From the NCBI GenBank assembly GCA_025359785.1, contig JANYET010000025.1, positions 38,983 through 102,982 on the forward strand: DNA of 64,000 nt, written 5' to 3'. This DNA comes from Alphaproteobacteria bacterium. GTDB taxonomy: Bacteria; Pseudomonadota; Alphaproteobacteria; Caulobacterales; Caulobacteraceae. Each line of letters opens with the position of its first letter. The stretch's first letter is position 1. This document shows positions 16,344 to 27,353 of this stretch, in pieces. The notes beneath the pieces were generated by a model, which was not told the DNA's origin, did not search any database, and was given only the letters and a program-made list of their open reading frames with translations. Both the position numbers and the translations under genes were made by a program.

Positions 16344-16414
16344 TACATCGGGTTGGCCCGGACCGTGCTTGATGAGGCGATCCAGGGTTCGTTTCGCCTA
16401 TCCAAGGGGACCTG

Positions 16415-18997
<2,583 letters not shown>

Positions 18998-19027
18998 CCA
19001 GCCTCTGCCAGTCGTCAGGTTATAGGC

Positions 19028-19576
19028 CTACAGTTCGAAGGCAGTGACCTTGCCGCCGCGCGTGGTCACCCGGCGCATGATCGCCAGCGGCGGCGCATTG
19101 GCCGCGCCCACCGGCTTGGCGAGGGTCACGATGTACCAGGCTCCGTCGGGCAGGCCCGTGAAGCTGAAATGGTCGGCGGCGTCGCAGGTGGTGCGTTTGA
19201 CGTAGGGGTTGGAGTCGCCGGGCGGCGCCTGGTTCTGGCGGCTGCGGACGTCGTCGGTCGGCAGGGCCGCGCGCTGGTCGGACTTGTAGAGGATGCTCAT
19301 CCGGCGCCGTGACCAGGGCGTCTCCGGCGTCATCACCACGGTCGCGCCCGCGCAGGTATAGCGCACGGCGCCGGCGTGGCTCAGCGCGCCGGACAGGGTG
19401 TTCTTGCCCGGCTGCATCGACCAGGCGAAGTCGCCGGCGCGGAAGGCGCCGTCGTCGGCCGAGGCCGGCGGCATGGCGGCCATCCGTCCAGGCGGCGGCG
19501 GGCCCAGGCTGGGCGCGCACGCGGTGAGCGAGCCCAGAAGGGCGGCGGCGGCGAGGAAACGAGCAAGGTCGGCCAT
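19028..19576 (-). CDS. Lipoprotein, function unknown
   Basis: A 182-aa protein starting MADLARFLAAAALLGSLTAC, with the lipobox LTAC, so it is a predicted lipid-anchored protein. Mature residues include a Ser/Gly-rich region and PDGAWYIVTLAKPVG near the end, which resembles carboxypeptidase-regulatory-like beta folds but is not diagnostic. The ATG at 19576 begins the signal sequence; seven extra in-frame codons lie upstream. It is convergent with clpB at only 30 bases. Confidence 0.7.
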   Translation of the reverse strand: MADLARFLAAAALLGSLTACAPSLGPPPPGRMAAMPPASADDGAFRAGDFAWSMQPGKNTLSGALSHAGAVRYTCAGATVVMTPETPWSRRRMSILYKSDQRAALPTDDVRSRQNQAPPGDSNPYVKRTTCDAADHFSFTGLPDGAWYIVTLAKPVGAANAPPLAIMRRVTTRGGKVTAFEL

Positions 19577-19659
19577 GGCGCCGAGCTTATAGGCCATTGC
19601 GGCGAAATCGCGCCAGAGGCCGAAAATCGCTCTGGAAACTTATCCCCGCCGACGGCGCC

Positions 19660-20781
19660 TCAGAGTTCGACCACCGCCAGCACGAGAAGACCGGTCAACA
19701 GGGCGACCGACGACACGGCCGTGATCGCCCAGACGATCAGGGTCTTCAGCACCGCGCCCAGGATGGACGAGCCGTAGGCGCCGCGCAGGGTCTGGAAGAG
19801 GTTGACCGGCGTCCACAGGGCGAGCAGCCCGAACCAGAAGGGCATGACGGCATAGGGCAGGATCAGGCCCAAGGCGTTGGTCAGGAAATTGAACGACAGC
19901 AGGTTCATCGCCACCAGCAGGTGATCGTAGAGATAGACGTCCTTTCGCCGGCGGTAGACCAGGGCCAGACCGAGACCGACGATCGGCAGCAGGATCACGG
20001 TGAGCCGCTGGGCCCAACTGAACACCACGGTCCAGTAGTAGTCGGGGTTAGCTGTGGCCTTCTCGATCCCCACCTTCAGCCAGCCGTCGCGAGCCTTGGA
20101 ACCCGGTGCGTTGGCCGCGGCGGGGTCTTCGGCGGGCAGGCCGCGGGCCACGCGGTCGGCGCGGGCCAGCGCCTCGGCGTGGCGGGTCTGGGCCTTGGCG
20201 ATGCGCCGGTCATAGGCCGCCTGGACCCGATCCGGCTTTTCGACAGGGTCCTGCAGGCCGTCGGCACGGTCGTCGGCGGCCTCTTTCAGCGCCTCGGCGA
20301 GGGTATCGGAGGCCTGGCCACGGATCCGGGTCACTTCGGCGGCGCGGCCCTGTGGCGTGGCCAGCGCCGCGACTTTCGCATCCTTTTTGTGCTGCTCCTC
20401 CACGGTCTGCAGGTGGGTCGCGTGCTGGGCGGCGAGGATGAACAGCAGCAGCGCCACCAGGAAGGTGCGGAACGGCGGCACGTGCCGCACAATCCGGCCC
20501 TCGATATAGTCGCGCGCCAGCCCGCCCGGCCGGAAGAACAGCGCCGGCACGGTGCGAAACAGACGTCCATCCAGCTCGAAGGTCGTTACGATCGCCTCCC
20601 AAACCAGGTGGCGAATGGAGCGTTTGCGGGTGTCCGAGCTCTGCCCGCAGGCGTGGCAGAAGAGGCCTTGCAGGTCCGCGCCGCAATTGGCGCAAGGCCC
20701 GCTCGGCGGGGGCCGTCGGCGGCGGCCTCCGCTCAGGTGCGGCAGGGAGTCGGCCACCGCGATTTCCAGCTCTGACGTCAC
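19660..20781 (-). CDS. DUF3667 membrane protein with inserted coiled coil
   Basis: A 373-aa protein. The N-terminal zinc motif CANCGADLQGLFCHACGQ and the following RHLVWEAIVTTFELDGRLFRTVPALFFRPG are the DUF3667 signature. One membrane helix (about 105-118) precedes a roughly 120-residue charged, Ala-rich stretch (HLQTVEEQHKKDAKVAAL... to ARDGWLK) that should form a coiled coil. Three or four more membrane helices follow at the C-terminus. The function of the family is unknown. It lies 21 bases downstream of arfB on the same strand. Confidence 0.88.
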   Translation of the reverse strand: MTSELEIAVADSLPHLSGGRRRRPPPSGPCANCGADLQGLFCHACGQSSDTRKRSIRHLVWEAIVTTFELDGRLFRTVPALFFRPGGLARDYIEGRIVRHVPPFRTFLVALLLFILAAQHATHLQTVEEQHKKDAKVAALATPQGRAAEVTRIRGQASDTLAEALKEAADDRADGLQDPVEKPDRVQAAYDRRIAKAQTRHAEALARADRVARGLPAEDPAAANAPGSKARDGWLKVGIEKATANPDYYWTVVFSWAQRLTVILLPIVGLGLALVYRRRKDVYLYDHLLVAMNLLSFNFLTNALGLILPYAVMPFWFGLLALWTPVNLFQTLRGAYGSSILGAVLKTLIVWAITAVSSVALLTGLLVLAVVEL

Positions 20782-20802
20782 GCCGCGGCTCCCGGTCCGG
20801 TC

Positions 20803-21225
20803 CTAATCATCGCGTCCTGGCCTTCCTCGCTTGGCCTTGACGTCCGACCGCTTTGACTTGCCCTCTAGCCGCTTCAGCTTCGAGGCATAGGTCGGCCGGG
20901 TCTTCTTGCGGGGCTTGGGCCGATGGGTCGCCCGCTCGATCAGCTCGACCAGCCGCGCGCGGGCGTCCTGGCGGTTCATCTCCTGCGAGCGATGGCTCTG
21001 GGCGAAGATCACGATGACGCCCTCCTGGTTCATCCGGCTGCCGGCGATCGCCTCAAGGCGCTGCTTCACCTCGTCAGGCAGGGAGGGCGAATTGCGGGCG
21101 TCGAACCGCAGCTCCACCGCGGAGGACGAGGTGTTGACGTGCTGCCCGCCCGGCCCCGAGGCGCGGACGAACTTTTCGCCGATCTCATCGTCTTCGATGG
21201 AAAGAGTGTCGGTGACCGGGATCAT
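20803..21225 (-). CDS. arfB: Alternative ribosome-rescue hydrolase ArfB
   Basis: A 140-aa release-factor-like protein with the GGQ loop (ASGPGGQHVNTSSSAVELRFD) that hydrolyses peptidyl-tRNA on stalled ribosomes. The C-terminal Lys/Arg-rich tail (KLKRLEGKSKRSDVKAKRGRPGR) is the ArfB tail that enters the empty mRNA channel. The start MIPVTDTLSIEDDEI gives the standard YaeJ/ArfB length; 27 more in-frame codons upstream have no similarity. Its product acts alongside or instead of trans-translation. Divergent from the ilvC leader region. Confidence 0.92.
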   Translation of the reverse strand: MIPVTDTLSIEDDEIGEKFVRASGPGGQHVNTSSSAVELRFDARNSPSLPDEVKQRLEAIAGSRMNQEGVIVIFAQSHRSQEMNRQDARARLVELIERATHRPKPRKKTRPTYASKLKRLEGKSKRSDVKAKRGRPGRDD

Positions 21226-21235
21226 CTCACTGGCT

Positions 21236-21264
21236 TTGCCAAGCTTCGCCGAAAAGTCTATGCG
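21236..21264 (+). promoter_or_regulatory. Possible promoter of the ilvC leader
   Basis: TTGCCA (21236-21241) and TATGCG (21259-21264) are separated by exactly 17 bases. They precede the leader ORF and plus-strand terminator, which need a promoter in this interval because arfB is divergent. The -10 match is only fair. Confidence 0.35.
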
Positions 21265-21280
21265 TCTCGGCATGCGCACG

Positions 21281-21373
21281 ATGCCTGCCAGCTTCGTACT
21301 TATCACGCGGATCGCCTCTGGCGGGCCGGTTAGGGACGTCGCGCTAAGACCATTTCGTCGCAGACCACCTTGA
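21281..21373 (+). CDS. Candidate 30-aa leader peptide upstream of ilvC
   Basis: MPASFVLITRIASGGP... (30 residues) ends three bases before an intrinsic terminator. Codons 6-8 and 11 are GTA (Val), CTT (Leu), ATC (Ile) and ATC (Ile). GTA and CTT are rare in such GC-rich genomes, as expected where ribosome stalling on branched-chain codons controls transcription. GGCGGG (21320-21325) could pair with CCCGCC (21379-21384) and disrupt the terminator. There is no clear RBS; an in-frame ATG lies three codons earlier. The closeness of the stop to the terminator does not match the classical layout, so this is a hypothesis. Confidence 0.35.
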   Translation: MPASFVLITRIASGGPVRDVALRPFRRRPP

Positions 21374-21375
21374 CC

Positions 21376-21405
21376 AGCCCCGCCGAGAACCGGACGGGGC
21401 TTTTT
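21376..21405 (+). terminator. Intrinsic terminator / possible attenuator upstream of ilvC
   Basis: AGCCCCG (21376-21382) pairs with CGGGGCT (21395-21401), followed by TTTTC. The U-tract is on the plus strand only. No plus-strand gene upstream needs a terminator, since arfB and DUF3667 are on the minus strand, so it probably ends a leader RNA for the ilvC transcript. Confidence 0.8.
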
Positions 21406-21443
21406 CTTTGGGCCCGTCCGTCCCGGCCAACGGAGACGAGACC

Positions 21444-21587
21444 ATGCCTCAGCCGCCTAACCCCGACATCCTCGTTCGCGCGATGGAGCCCTCGGACCTG
21501 CCCGACATCACCGAGGCCCGGAACCAGCCCGGGGCCAACGCCGGCGCCTATATAGACTCGATCTCGATGGCGAGGCTTCGCCGGTGA
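21444..21587 (+). pseudogene. Truncated GNAT acetyltransferase N-terminus
   Basis: Reads MPQPPNPDILVRAMEPSDL..., a typical start of a GCN5-related acetyltransferase (VRxMxPSDLPDITEARNQP), with a good RBS (ACGGAGACGAG). The frame stops after 47 codons, before the acetyl-CoA binding motif, and no other frame continues the domain before ilvC. It is taken as a deletion remnant in the ilvC leader interval. Confidence 0.6.
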
Positions 21588-21689
21588 CCACGCTTCCCTT
21601 GACCCCTAGTCTCTTGACCTGCGCGCAAAAAACCGCTGGAAAGCGCCCGCTTTCCCGCACCTTCGTTGCGTTGATGCGCAGCTTCTTGA

Positions 21690-22727
<1,038 letters not shown>

Positions 22728-22752
22728 AGCTCAACCTCCAACCCGTCGTCTT

Positions 22753-22842
22753 GGCCGGGCTTGTCCCGGCCATCCAGAAGCGCCGCCGTGTGTGACTTGC
22801 AATCGAGCGCCGCGTGTCTGGCCCCGCGACAAGCTCGGGGAT
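22753..22842. repeat. Hairpin elements in the ilvC / rsgA convergent gap
   Basis: GGCCGGG-CTTGT-CCCGGCC (22753-22771) is a perfect 7-bp stem shortly after the ilvC stop. A related CCCCGCGACAAGCTCGGGG element follows near 22824-22842. Both resemble the dispersed short palindromes of this genome. The first may also serve as the ilvC terminator. Confidence 0.55.
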
Positions 22843-22865
22843 GGCGACCGATCGGCTGAACCCGC

Positions 22866-23960
22866 CTAGTCGTCGATCGCCCGCTTGTCCCGGGTCCGCT
22901 GGCGGCCGGCCTTGTTGAGCGCGGCCCAGCGTTTCCGTTCGGCGGCCGCGGCCAGCGGGTCTTCCTTGCGGACGGTGTGGGCGACCTCCCGCTGCAGCTT
23001 CTGGAAGCTCTGCCAGCGTTCAGGATCGAGCGTCCCGTCGGCGACGGCGGCCCGGACCGCGCAGCCCGGTTCCTTGTCGTGGGCGCAGTCGCGGAAACGG
23101 CAGTTCAGGCCGATGTCCTCGATCTGGGCGGTGGTCTCGGCGAAGGCCGCCGCAACGCCGGCTTCGGAGTCCCATAGCGCCAGTTCCCGCATCCCCGGCG
23201 TGTCTAGGATCAGCGCGCCGGAGGGCAATAGGATCAGCTCGCGATGGGTCGTCGTATGGCGGCCATGGGCGTCGGCCTCGCGGATTTCCTTGGTGGCCAT
23301 CCTCTCGACGCCGGCGAGCGCGTTGACGAGGGTGGACTTGCCCACGCCTGACGAGCCCAACAGGACGGCGGTCTTGCCCGGCGCGAGCAGGGCGGCGAGC
23401 TCGGCCAGGCCCTGTCCGGTGCGGACCGAGACGGCCAGCACCGGTACGCCCAAGGCGATGCCCCGCACGCTCTCGATCAGCGGATCTGGATCGTCGCAGG
23501 CGTCTGCCTTGGTGAGCAGGATGACGGGCTGAGCGCCGCTCTCGTAGGCAGTGGCCAAGTAGCGTTCGAGCCTGCGCAGGTTCAGGTCGGCGTTCAGCGA
23601 GGCCGACAGCAGCGCCATGTCGACGTTGGCCGCGACCACTTGCATGTCCTTGGCGGTGCCCGCCGCCATGCGGGTGAAAGCCGTTGACCGCGGCAGAATA
23701 TGGGCGATCACCGCGGCGTCGCCCTTCATCTCAACGGCCACCCAGTCGCCGGTGACGGGGTAGCCGCCCTCGATAGCCTCGTGGCGGAAGAGGCCGGAGA
23801 TGCGCCCATCGATCTCGCCGTGCTCCGTGACGAGGCGATAGAGGTTACGCTGCTGAACGATGACGCGGGCCGGGACAAGGCCTTGCGCCGCATGAGCTTG
23901 GAAGTCGTGTTGGAGCGTGGCGCTCCATCCGTAGGAGGTCAGTCCGTTGTGAGTGTTCAC
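22866..23960 (-). CDS. rsgA: Ribosome small-subunit-dependent GTPase RsgA
   Basis: A 364-aa circularly permuted GTPase that helps mature the 30S subunit. The order is OB-fold (about 40-110), G4 LLTKADACDD, then G1 GSSGVGKSTLVN, then G3 DTPGMREL, which is diagnostic. The C-terminal zinc motif is CRFRDCAHDKEPGC. Switch I has GRHTTTHREL. The ATG at 23960 gives normal length. It is convergent to ilvC. Confidence 0.96.
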   Translation of the reverse strand: MNTHNGLTSYGWSATLQHDFQAHAAQGLVPARVIVQQRNLYRLVTEHGEIDGRISGLFRHEAIEGGYPVTGDWVAVEMKGDAAVIAHILPRSTAFTRMAAGTAKDMQVVAANVDMALLSASLNADLNLRRLERYLATAYESGAQPVILLTKADACDDPDPLIESVRGIALGVPVLAVSVRTGQGLAELAALLAPGKTAVLLGSSGVGKSTLVNALAGVERMATKEIREADAHGRHTTTHRELILLPSGALILDTPGMRELALWDSEAGVAAAFAETTAQIEDIGLNCRFRDCAHDKEPGCAVRAAVADGTLDPERWQSFQKLQREVAHTVRKEDPLAAAAERKRWAALNKAGRQRTRDKRAIDD

Positions 23961-24154
23961 TGTCTGGGTTTCCTTGAGGGTCGTGAGCCGTTCAGGCGCC
24001 GACCGTGGAAATCCCGTCTTCTCGAGAGAGGATCGGCTGCCTCAGGCAACCCGCACGGCGACGCGGCGAAGGGCGGCGGCAATGGGTTTCATCACGAAGG
24101 CTCCTTCTTGGGGTTGGCGTCGGTGCGTGGCGGACCTTGGCGGCAAGCCCCCCG

Positions 24155-24200
24155 CGCGTCAAGGATGGGGCGCGTCAAGGATGGGTGCGTCAAGGATGGC
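24155..24200. repeat. Three tandem copies of a 16-base unit
   Basis: CGCGTCAAGGATGGGG (24155-24170), CGCGTCAAGGATGGGT (24171-24186) and a shorter GCGTCAAGGATGGC (24187-24200). It lies just upstream of the gene starting at 24225. Confidence 0.85.
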
Positions 24201-24224
24201 GCCGGATCAGCGGAGACGACGGCG

Positions 24225-24632
24225 ATGGCGAGCGGCGGCGGCGCGAAAGACGATCCCTGGACCCTGACCACGCCCTCGGGCGGGTCTGAATTCCAGGCCT
24301 GGCGGGACGAGACCTTGGATCCGCCGGCCCTGGTGATCCAGGTCGGCAAGACCCAGCTGCGCTATGCGCTGGCCGCCATCGAGGATCTGCACGCCATGCT
24401 GAAGGCGGCCGGCGACTGGGTTCCCCTGGGCGGGGCCGATGAGCAGAAGCTGGCCGCCGAGGGCACGGTGGAGGCCTGGGGTCGCTCGACGGCCAACCCG
24501 CTTGGCGGCTGGTACGGCCTGAAGAAGGGCCTGCGCGGCCGCTTCGGCGTCTACGTCCCGCCGGTGCTCGAGGCGCTGGGCCTCGCCGAGGTCGAGACGC
24601 TGCCGCGCAACAATCGCATGCGGGCGCTCTGA
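24225..24632 (+). CDS. Conserved hypothetical protein
   Basis: A 135-aa soluble protein, MASGGGAKDDPWTLTTPSGG... with WYGLKKGLRGRFGVYVPPVLEALGLAEVE. No signal peptide or membrane span. I think it belongs to an unnamed alphaproteobacterial family but recognise no function. The ATG at 24225 follows CGGAGACGACGG; a longer open frame upstream runs through the tandem repeat and rsgA antisense and is not credible. The next gene starts two bases after its stop. Confidence 0.65.
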   Translation: MASGGGAKDDPWTLTTPSGGSEFQAWRDETLDPPALVIQVGKTQLRYALAAIEDLHAMLKAAGDWVPLGGADEQKLAAEGTVEAWGRSTANPLGGWYGLKKGLRGRFGVYVPPVLEALGLAEVETLPRNNRMRAL

Positions 24633-24634
24633 CC

Positions 24635-24949
24635 ATGACCGAGACGCCGCCCGTCGTGCGCAACGACGCCACGCATCGCTTCGAGGTCAGCCTCGACGGC
24701 GAGACGGCCTTTGCCGAGTACCATCCGCATGAAGGCTACATCACCCTGCCGCACACCGTCGTGCCACCTGCCTTCGAAGGCAAGGGTGTGGGCTCGGCGC
24801 TCGCCAGGGCAGCGCTGAGCTACGCCCGCGAGCAGGGCCTGACGGTCAAGCCGAGCTGCGCCTTCATCGCCGGCTATATCGGCAAACATCCGGAGTGGCA
24901 GGATCTGGTGCATCCCGATTGCAGGGCGCGGCTGGGCTTGCCCGGCTAA
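24635..24949 (+). CDS. Small GNAT-type N-acetyltransferase (YjdJ-like)
   Basis: A 104-aa member of the short acetyltransferase family (Acetyltransf_CG). AFAEYHPHEGYITLPHTVVPPAFEGKGVGSALARAAL gives the substrate strand and the acetyl-CoA pyrophosphate loop, followed by VKPSCAFIAGYIGKHPEW, the conserved family end. The acceptor is unknown. It starts two bases after the preceding stop and overlaps the convergent desaturase gene by four bases. A second family member is at 45709. Confidence 0.88.
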   Translation: MTETPPVVRNDATHRFEVSLDGETAFAEYHPHEGYITLPHTVVPPAFEGKGVGSALARAALSYAREQGLTVKPSCAFIAGYIGKHPEWQDLVHPDCRARLGLPG

Positions 24950-25791
24950 GCGGGCGGCGCCTGCGCGACGGGCGGCGCGGTAAACGGATTCAGCAACTGG
25001 CCGATCAGATCGTCAGGGACCGGTGTCGATGTCCCGTAGGCTTCAGGCCAAGCCTCAGGCAGATAGAACGTCCCGAACACCCGATCCATGACCGGCAGCA
25101 TCGCGGCGTAGTTGCGGTCCTTGTGGTCTTCGAGCGTGTGGTGCCAATGGTGGAAAGCCGGCGAGGCGAGGACTTCCTCGAAGAAACCAAGACGCCACCG
25201 GACATTGGCGTGGATGAAATAGCTCCACAGCGACCCCACGAAGAGCACCAGGGCGGGAATGAGGGTCGGATGGGGCCCGACCGGTGACGCCAGCCCGGTG
25301 GCGTAGAGCAGCACCAGGCCGCAAAGGCGGGTGAACACGATGTCCACCGGGTGCCCGCGGGCGTTGACCAGGACGCTGATGTGCGTGGCGCTGTGATGGA
25401 TGGCGTGGAAACGCCAAAGCAGCGGCCATTCATGGCTCAGCCGATGGCCCCAGTAGAAGCCAATCTCGCCGACGACCATGGCCGCGATCATGCGGATGGC
25501 GAGAGGAAGCGCGCCGGCGGCGTCGGTGAAGGCCGTCGGCAGCAGGCTGTGGACGGCCCAGGCGACGAGGGCCGTCGGCGGCCCGAGCAGGAGGACTGTC
25601 GACAGGCCATTGACGAAGTACCAGCCCACATTGAGGAGCCAGCCCGGGTGAAACATCTTCGCTGGCCGAACGGCGAAGAAGTGCTCGAGGGGTGCGAAGG
25701 CCGCGACGATGAAGACCAGCAGGCTCGCGCTGCGAAAGCCCTGAATCAGGTAGGTCAGCACGTGTTGATGCGCCGCCAGCGACCCCATCAT
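24946..25791 (-). CDS. Sterol desaturase / fatty-acid hydroxylase family membrane protein
   Basis: A 281-aa integral membrane protein with the di-iron histidine boxes of the family: HRLSH (HX3H), HAIHHS (HX2HH), and HHWHH near the C-terminus. Four or five hydrophobic segments surround them. Members hydroxylate or desaturate lipids, sterols or carotenoids; the substrate here is unknown. The start MMGSLAAHQHV is chosen because the upstream in-frame residues are Arg/Pro-rich and unlike the family. Confidence 0.87.
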   Translation of the reverse strand: MMGSLAAHQHVLTYLIQGFRSASLLVFIVAAFAPLEHFFAVRPAKMFHPGWLLNVGWYFVNGLSTVLLLGPPTALVAWAVHSLLPTAFTDAAGALPLAIRMIAAMVVGEIGFYWGHRLSHEWPLLWRFHAIHHSATHISVLVNARGHPVDIVFTRLCGLVLLYATGLASPVGPHPTLIPALVLFVGSLWSYFIHANVRWRLGFFEEVLASPAFHHWHHTLEDHKDRNYAAMLPVMDRVFGTFYLPEAWPEAYGTSTPVPDDLIGQLLNPFTAPPVAQAPPA

Positions 25792-25947
25792 CGATTGTCC
25801 AACTCTCGCTGTCGGCGGTCCGCGCCGCAAAAGGCAGCTGGCCGGGCGGGGTGTTTCCCGTCCGGCCAGAAGCCTCGATAGGTCGCCGGCGTCGAGCGAG
25901 TTCTCCAATCAGGCGAACGCGCTGGATCGCCGGCTGTCACGCAGAAC

Positions 25948-26688
25948 TCAGAGCGCGGCGGCGGTGGCGGCGCGGCGCTTGCGGATCATCGCGCCCAGGC
26001 CGCCGAAGCCCACCAGCATCATCGCCCAAGTCGCCGGTTCGGGCACGGCGCCCTTCAGGGACACGCTGCCCACCAGGGCGAACGGCGGCTGCTGCGGCGT
26101 GGCCACCGAGTAGAACGAGAGCGTCTCGGTCGCGGCGGTCGCAACGATGTTGAACGTCGCGGTCGTCCAGCCGGAGAAGCCATGGTTGGCCAGCACCAGG
26201 TTCGGCGTCGTGCTGTTGAAGTTGCCGAGCGACACCTTGAGGTTTTGGGTGGTCGCGCCGTCGAAGCCGGTCTGTTGAGCGAAGGCGTAGTCGTAGCTCA
26301 GCGCATAGGTCTTGCCGACCACCAGGCCGGTGATGACCTGCGACAGCGGGCTGTCCTGATAGGCGCCGTCGAGGGCGGCGAAATTGCCGCCGTGCGCGGC
26401 CAGGCCGTCCCAGCCGTTGGCGCCGCCATTGGCCTGGTCCCAGAGCTTGACGGAGCCGAACTGACCCGTGGCGCCGGCGGTCGCCGAGGTCATGATGAAC
26501 TCATAGCTGGCGTTCGCGCCGTTGTTCACGGACCAGCCAGTCGCGGTGGTGTTGCCGGAGGTGCCGAGCTGGCCGACGCCGTTGCTCAGGGTGGTGAACT
26601 TGCCGTTGGTGACGAACTCCGCGGCTTGCGCGGACGCGCCGACGGTGAGGACAGCCACAAGGGCGGTGGTGGCGATAATCTTCTTCAT
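25948..26688 (-). CDS. PEPxxWA-CTERM sorting-domain protein
   Basis: A 246-aa exported protein. Signal peptide MKKIIATTALVAVLTVGASAQAA, then a jelly-roll-like domain beginning EFVTNGKFTTLSNGVGQLG (typical of carbohydrate-binding or DUF642-like folds), and the tail VPEPATWAMMLVGFGGLGAMIRKRR. It is expected to be processed by an exosortase-type enzyme and displayed outside the cell. AAGGATC precedes the ATG at 26688. It is the second of three such genes in the window. Confidence 0.87.
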   Translation of the reverse strand: MKKIIATTALVAVLTVGASAQAAEFVTNGKFTTLSNGVGQLGTSGNTTATGWSVNNGANASYEFIMTSATAGATGQFGSVKLWDQANGGANGWDGLAAHGGNFAALDGAYQDSPLSQVITGLVVGKTYALSYDYAFAQQTGFDGATTQNLKVSLGNFNSTTPNLVLANHGFSGWTTATFNIVATAATETLSFYSVATPQQPPFALVGSVSLKGAVPEPATWAMMLVGFGGLGAMIRKRRAATAAAL

Positions 26689-27010
26689 ACGGATGATCCT
26701 TTTGATGGTCGCTGATCCGAAAACGTCCCTCAAAAGGCACGCGGTGTTAACCATAATAAAGATCGAAAATCAGCGGCCAATTGGATTCACCCAAAAGGTT
26801 ACAACAAATATTACCTGCGATAGTTTGACGCAGGAGCCATTTTCATAAGTCTAGATTGCGCAGATATGCACGGCTCTGGGCCAATAAATCAGAATTATCT
26901 TATACTTATAAGAGGTTTATCTATATCTATATTTCGAATTGCAATCGAGATGAGCGAACAACCCACGGTCGAGCCTTGGCTGTCCGCGCTAGAAAGCGCA
27001 TCTGAGATGT
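26689..27010. other. AT-rich upstream region of the PEPxxWA-CTERM gene
   Basis: About 320 bases, markedly AT-rich, with no convincing gene. It includes TTAACCAT at 26747-26754, the CtrA half-site consensus, and runs of TTATA/TATCTATA near 26900-26935. A 22-codon frame at 26950-27018 is open but has no RBS. The region most likely carries the promoter of the minus-strand gene at 26688. Confidence 0.5.
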
Positions 27011-27247
27011 TCAGTTGATCGTCGACTTCGAGGAGAAATCCTCGAAGAAGTAGGGCGCGCTGACCTCGAGAGCCTGGGAGAAGAACCAGATCAATCGGGC
27101 AGGAACCCTCTGCGCCGCCGTCTCATATCTATGGATTTGCTGGCAGCTCAAGCCGACCAAGGCGCCCAATTTGCGCTGGCTGAGACCCTGTGAAAGGCGC
27201 CGCGTCCGAAGTCTCTCACCCAGGTGAGTATCGATGTCATTTGTCAT
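27011..27247 (-). CDS. XRE-family helix-turn-helix regulator
   Basis: A 78-aa DNA-binding protein consisting almost only of a Cro/C1-type HTH: LGERLRTRRLSQGLSQRKLGALVGLSCQQIHRYETAAQRVPARLIWFFSQAL (about 9-60). The ATG at 27247 gives a normal start before the first helix; 11 more codons upstream are unneeded. Small stand-alone XRE proteins of this kind regulate diverse genes, and the target is unknown. Confidence 0.85.
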   Translation of the reverse strand: MTNDIDTHLGERLRTRRLSQGLSQRKLGALVGLSCQQIHRYETAAQRVPARLIWFFSQALEVSAPYFFEDFSSKSTIN

Positions 27248-27353
27248 GGAGCGCCCCTGTACGTCGCCTATCCGACACACAAGCGGACTCCCCTAAAAGG
27301 TGAATCGCGTTCGCGGTTTGTACCTTCGCGAAGCGCTCAGGGCCTTGACGCGA

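Noticed and set aside
16368..16401. Heat-shock sigma-32 promoter before clpB (CTTGAT ... CGCCTAT)
   Set aside because: The distance between the two parts is several bases longer than the known range and the -10 part is poor.
26950..27018. 22-codon frame MSEQPTVEPWLSALESASEMFS
   Set aside because: No RBS or relative known to me, and it overlaps the end of the XRE gene.
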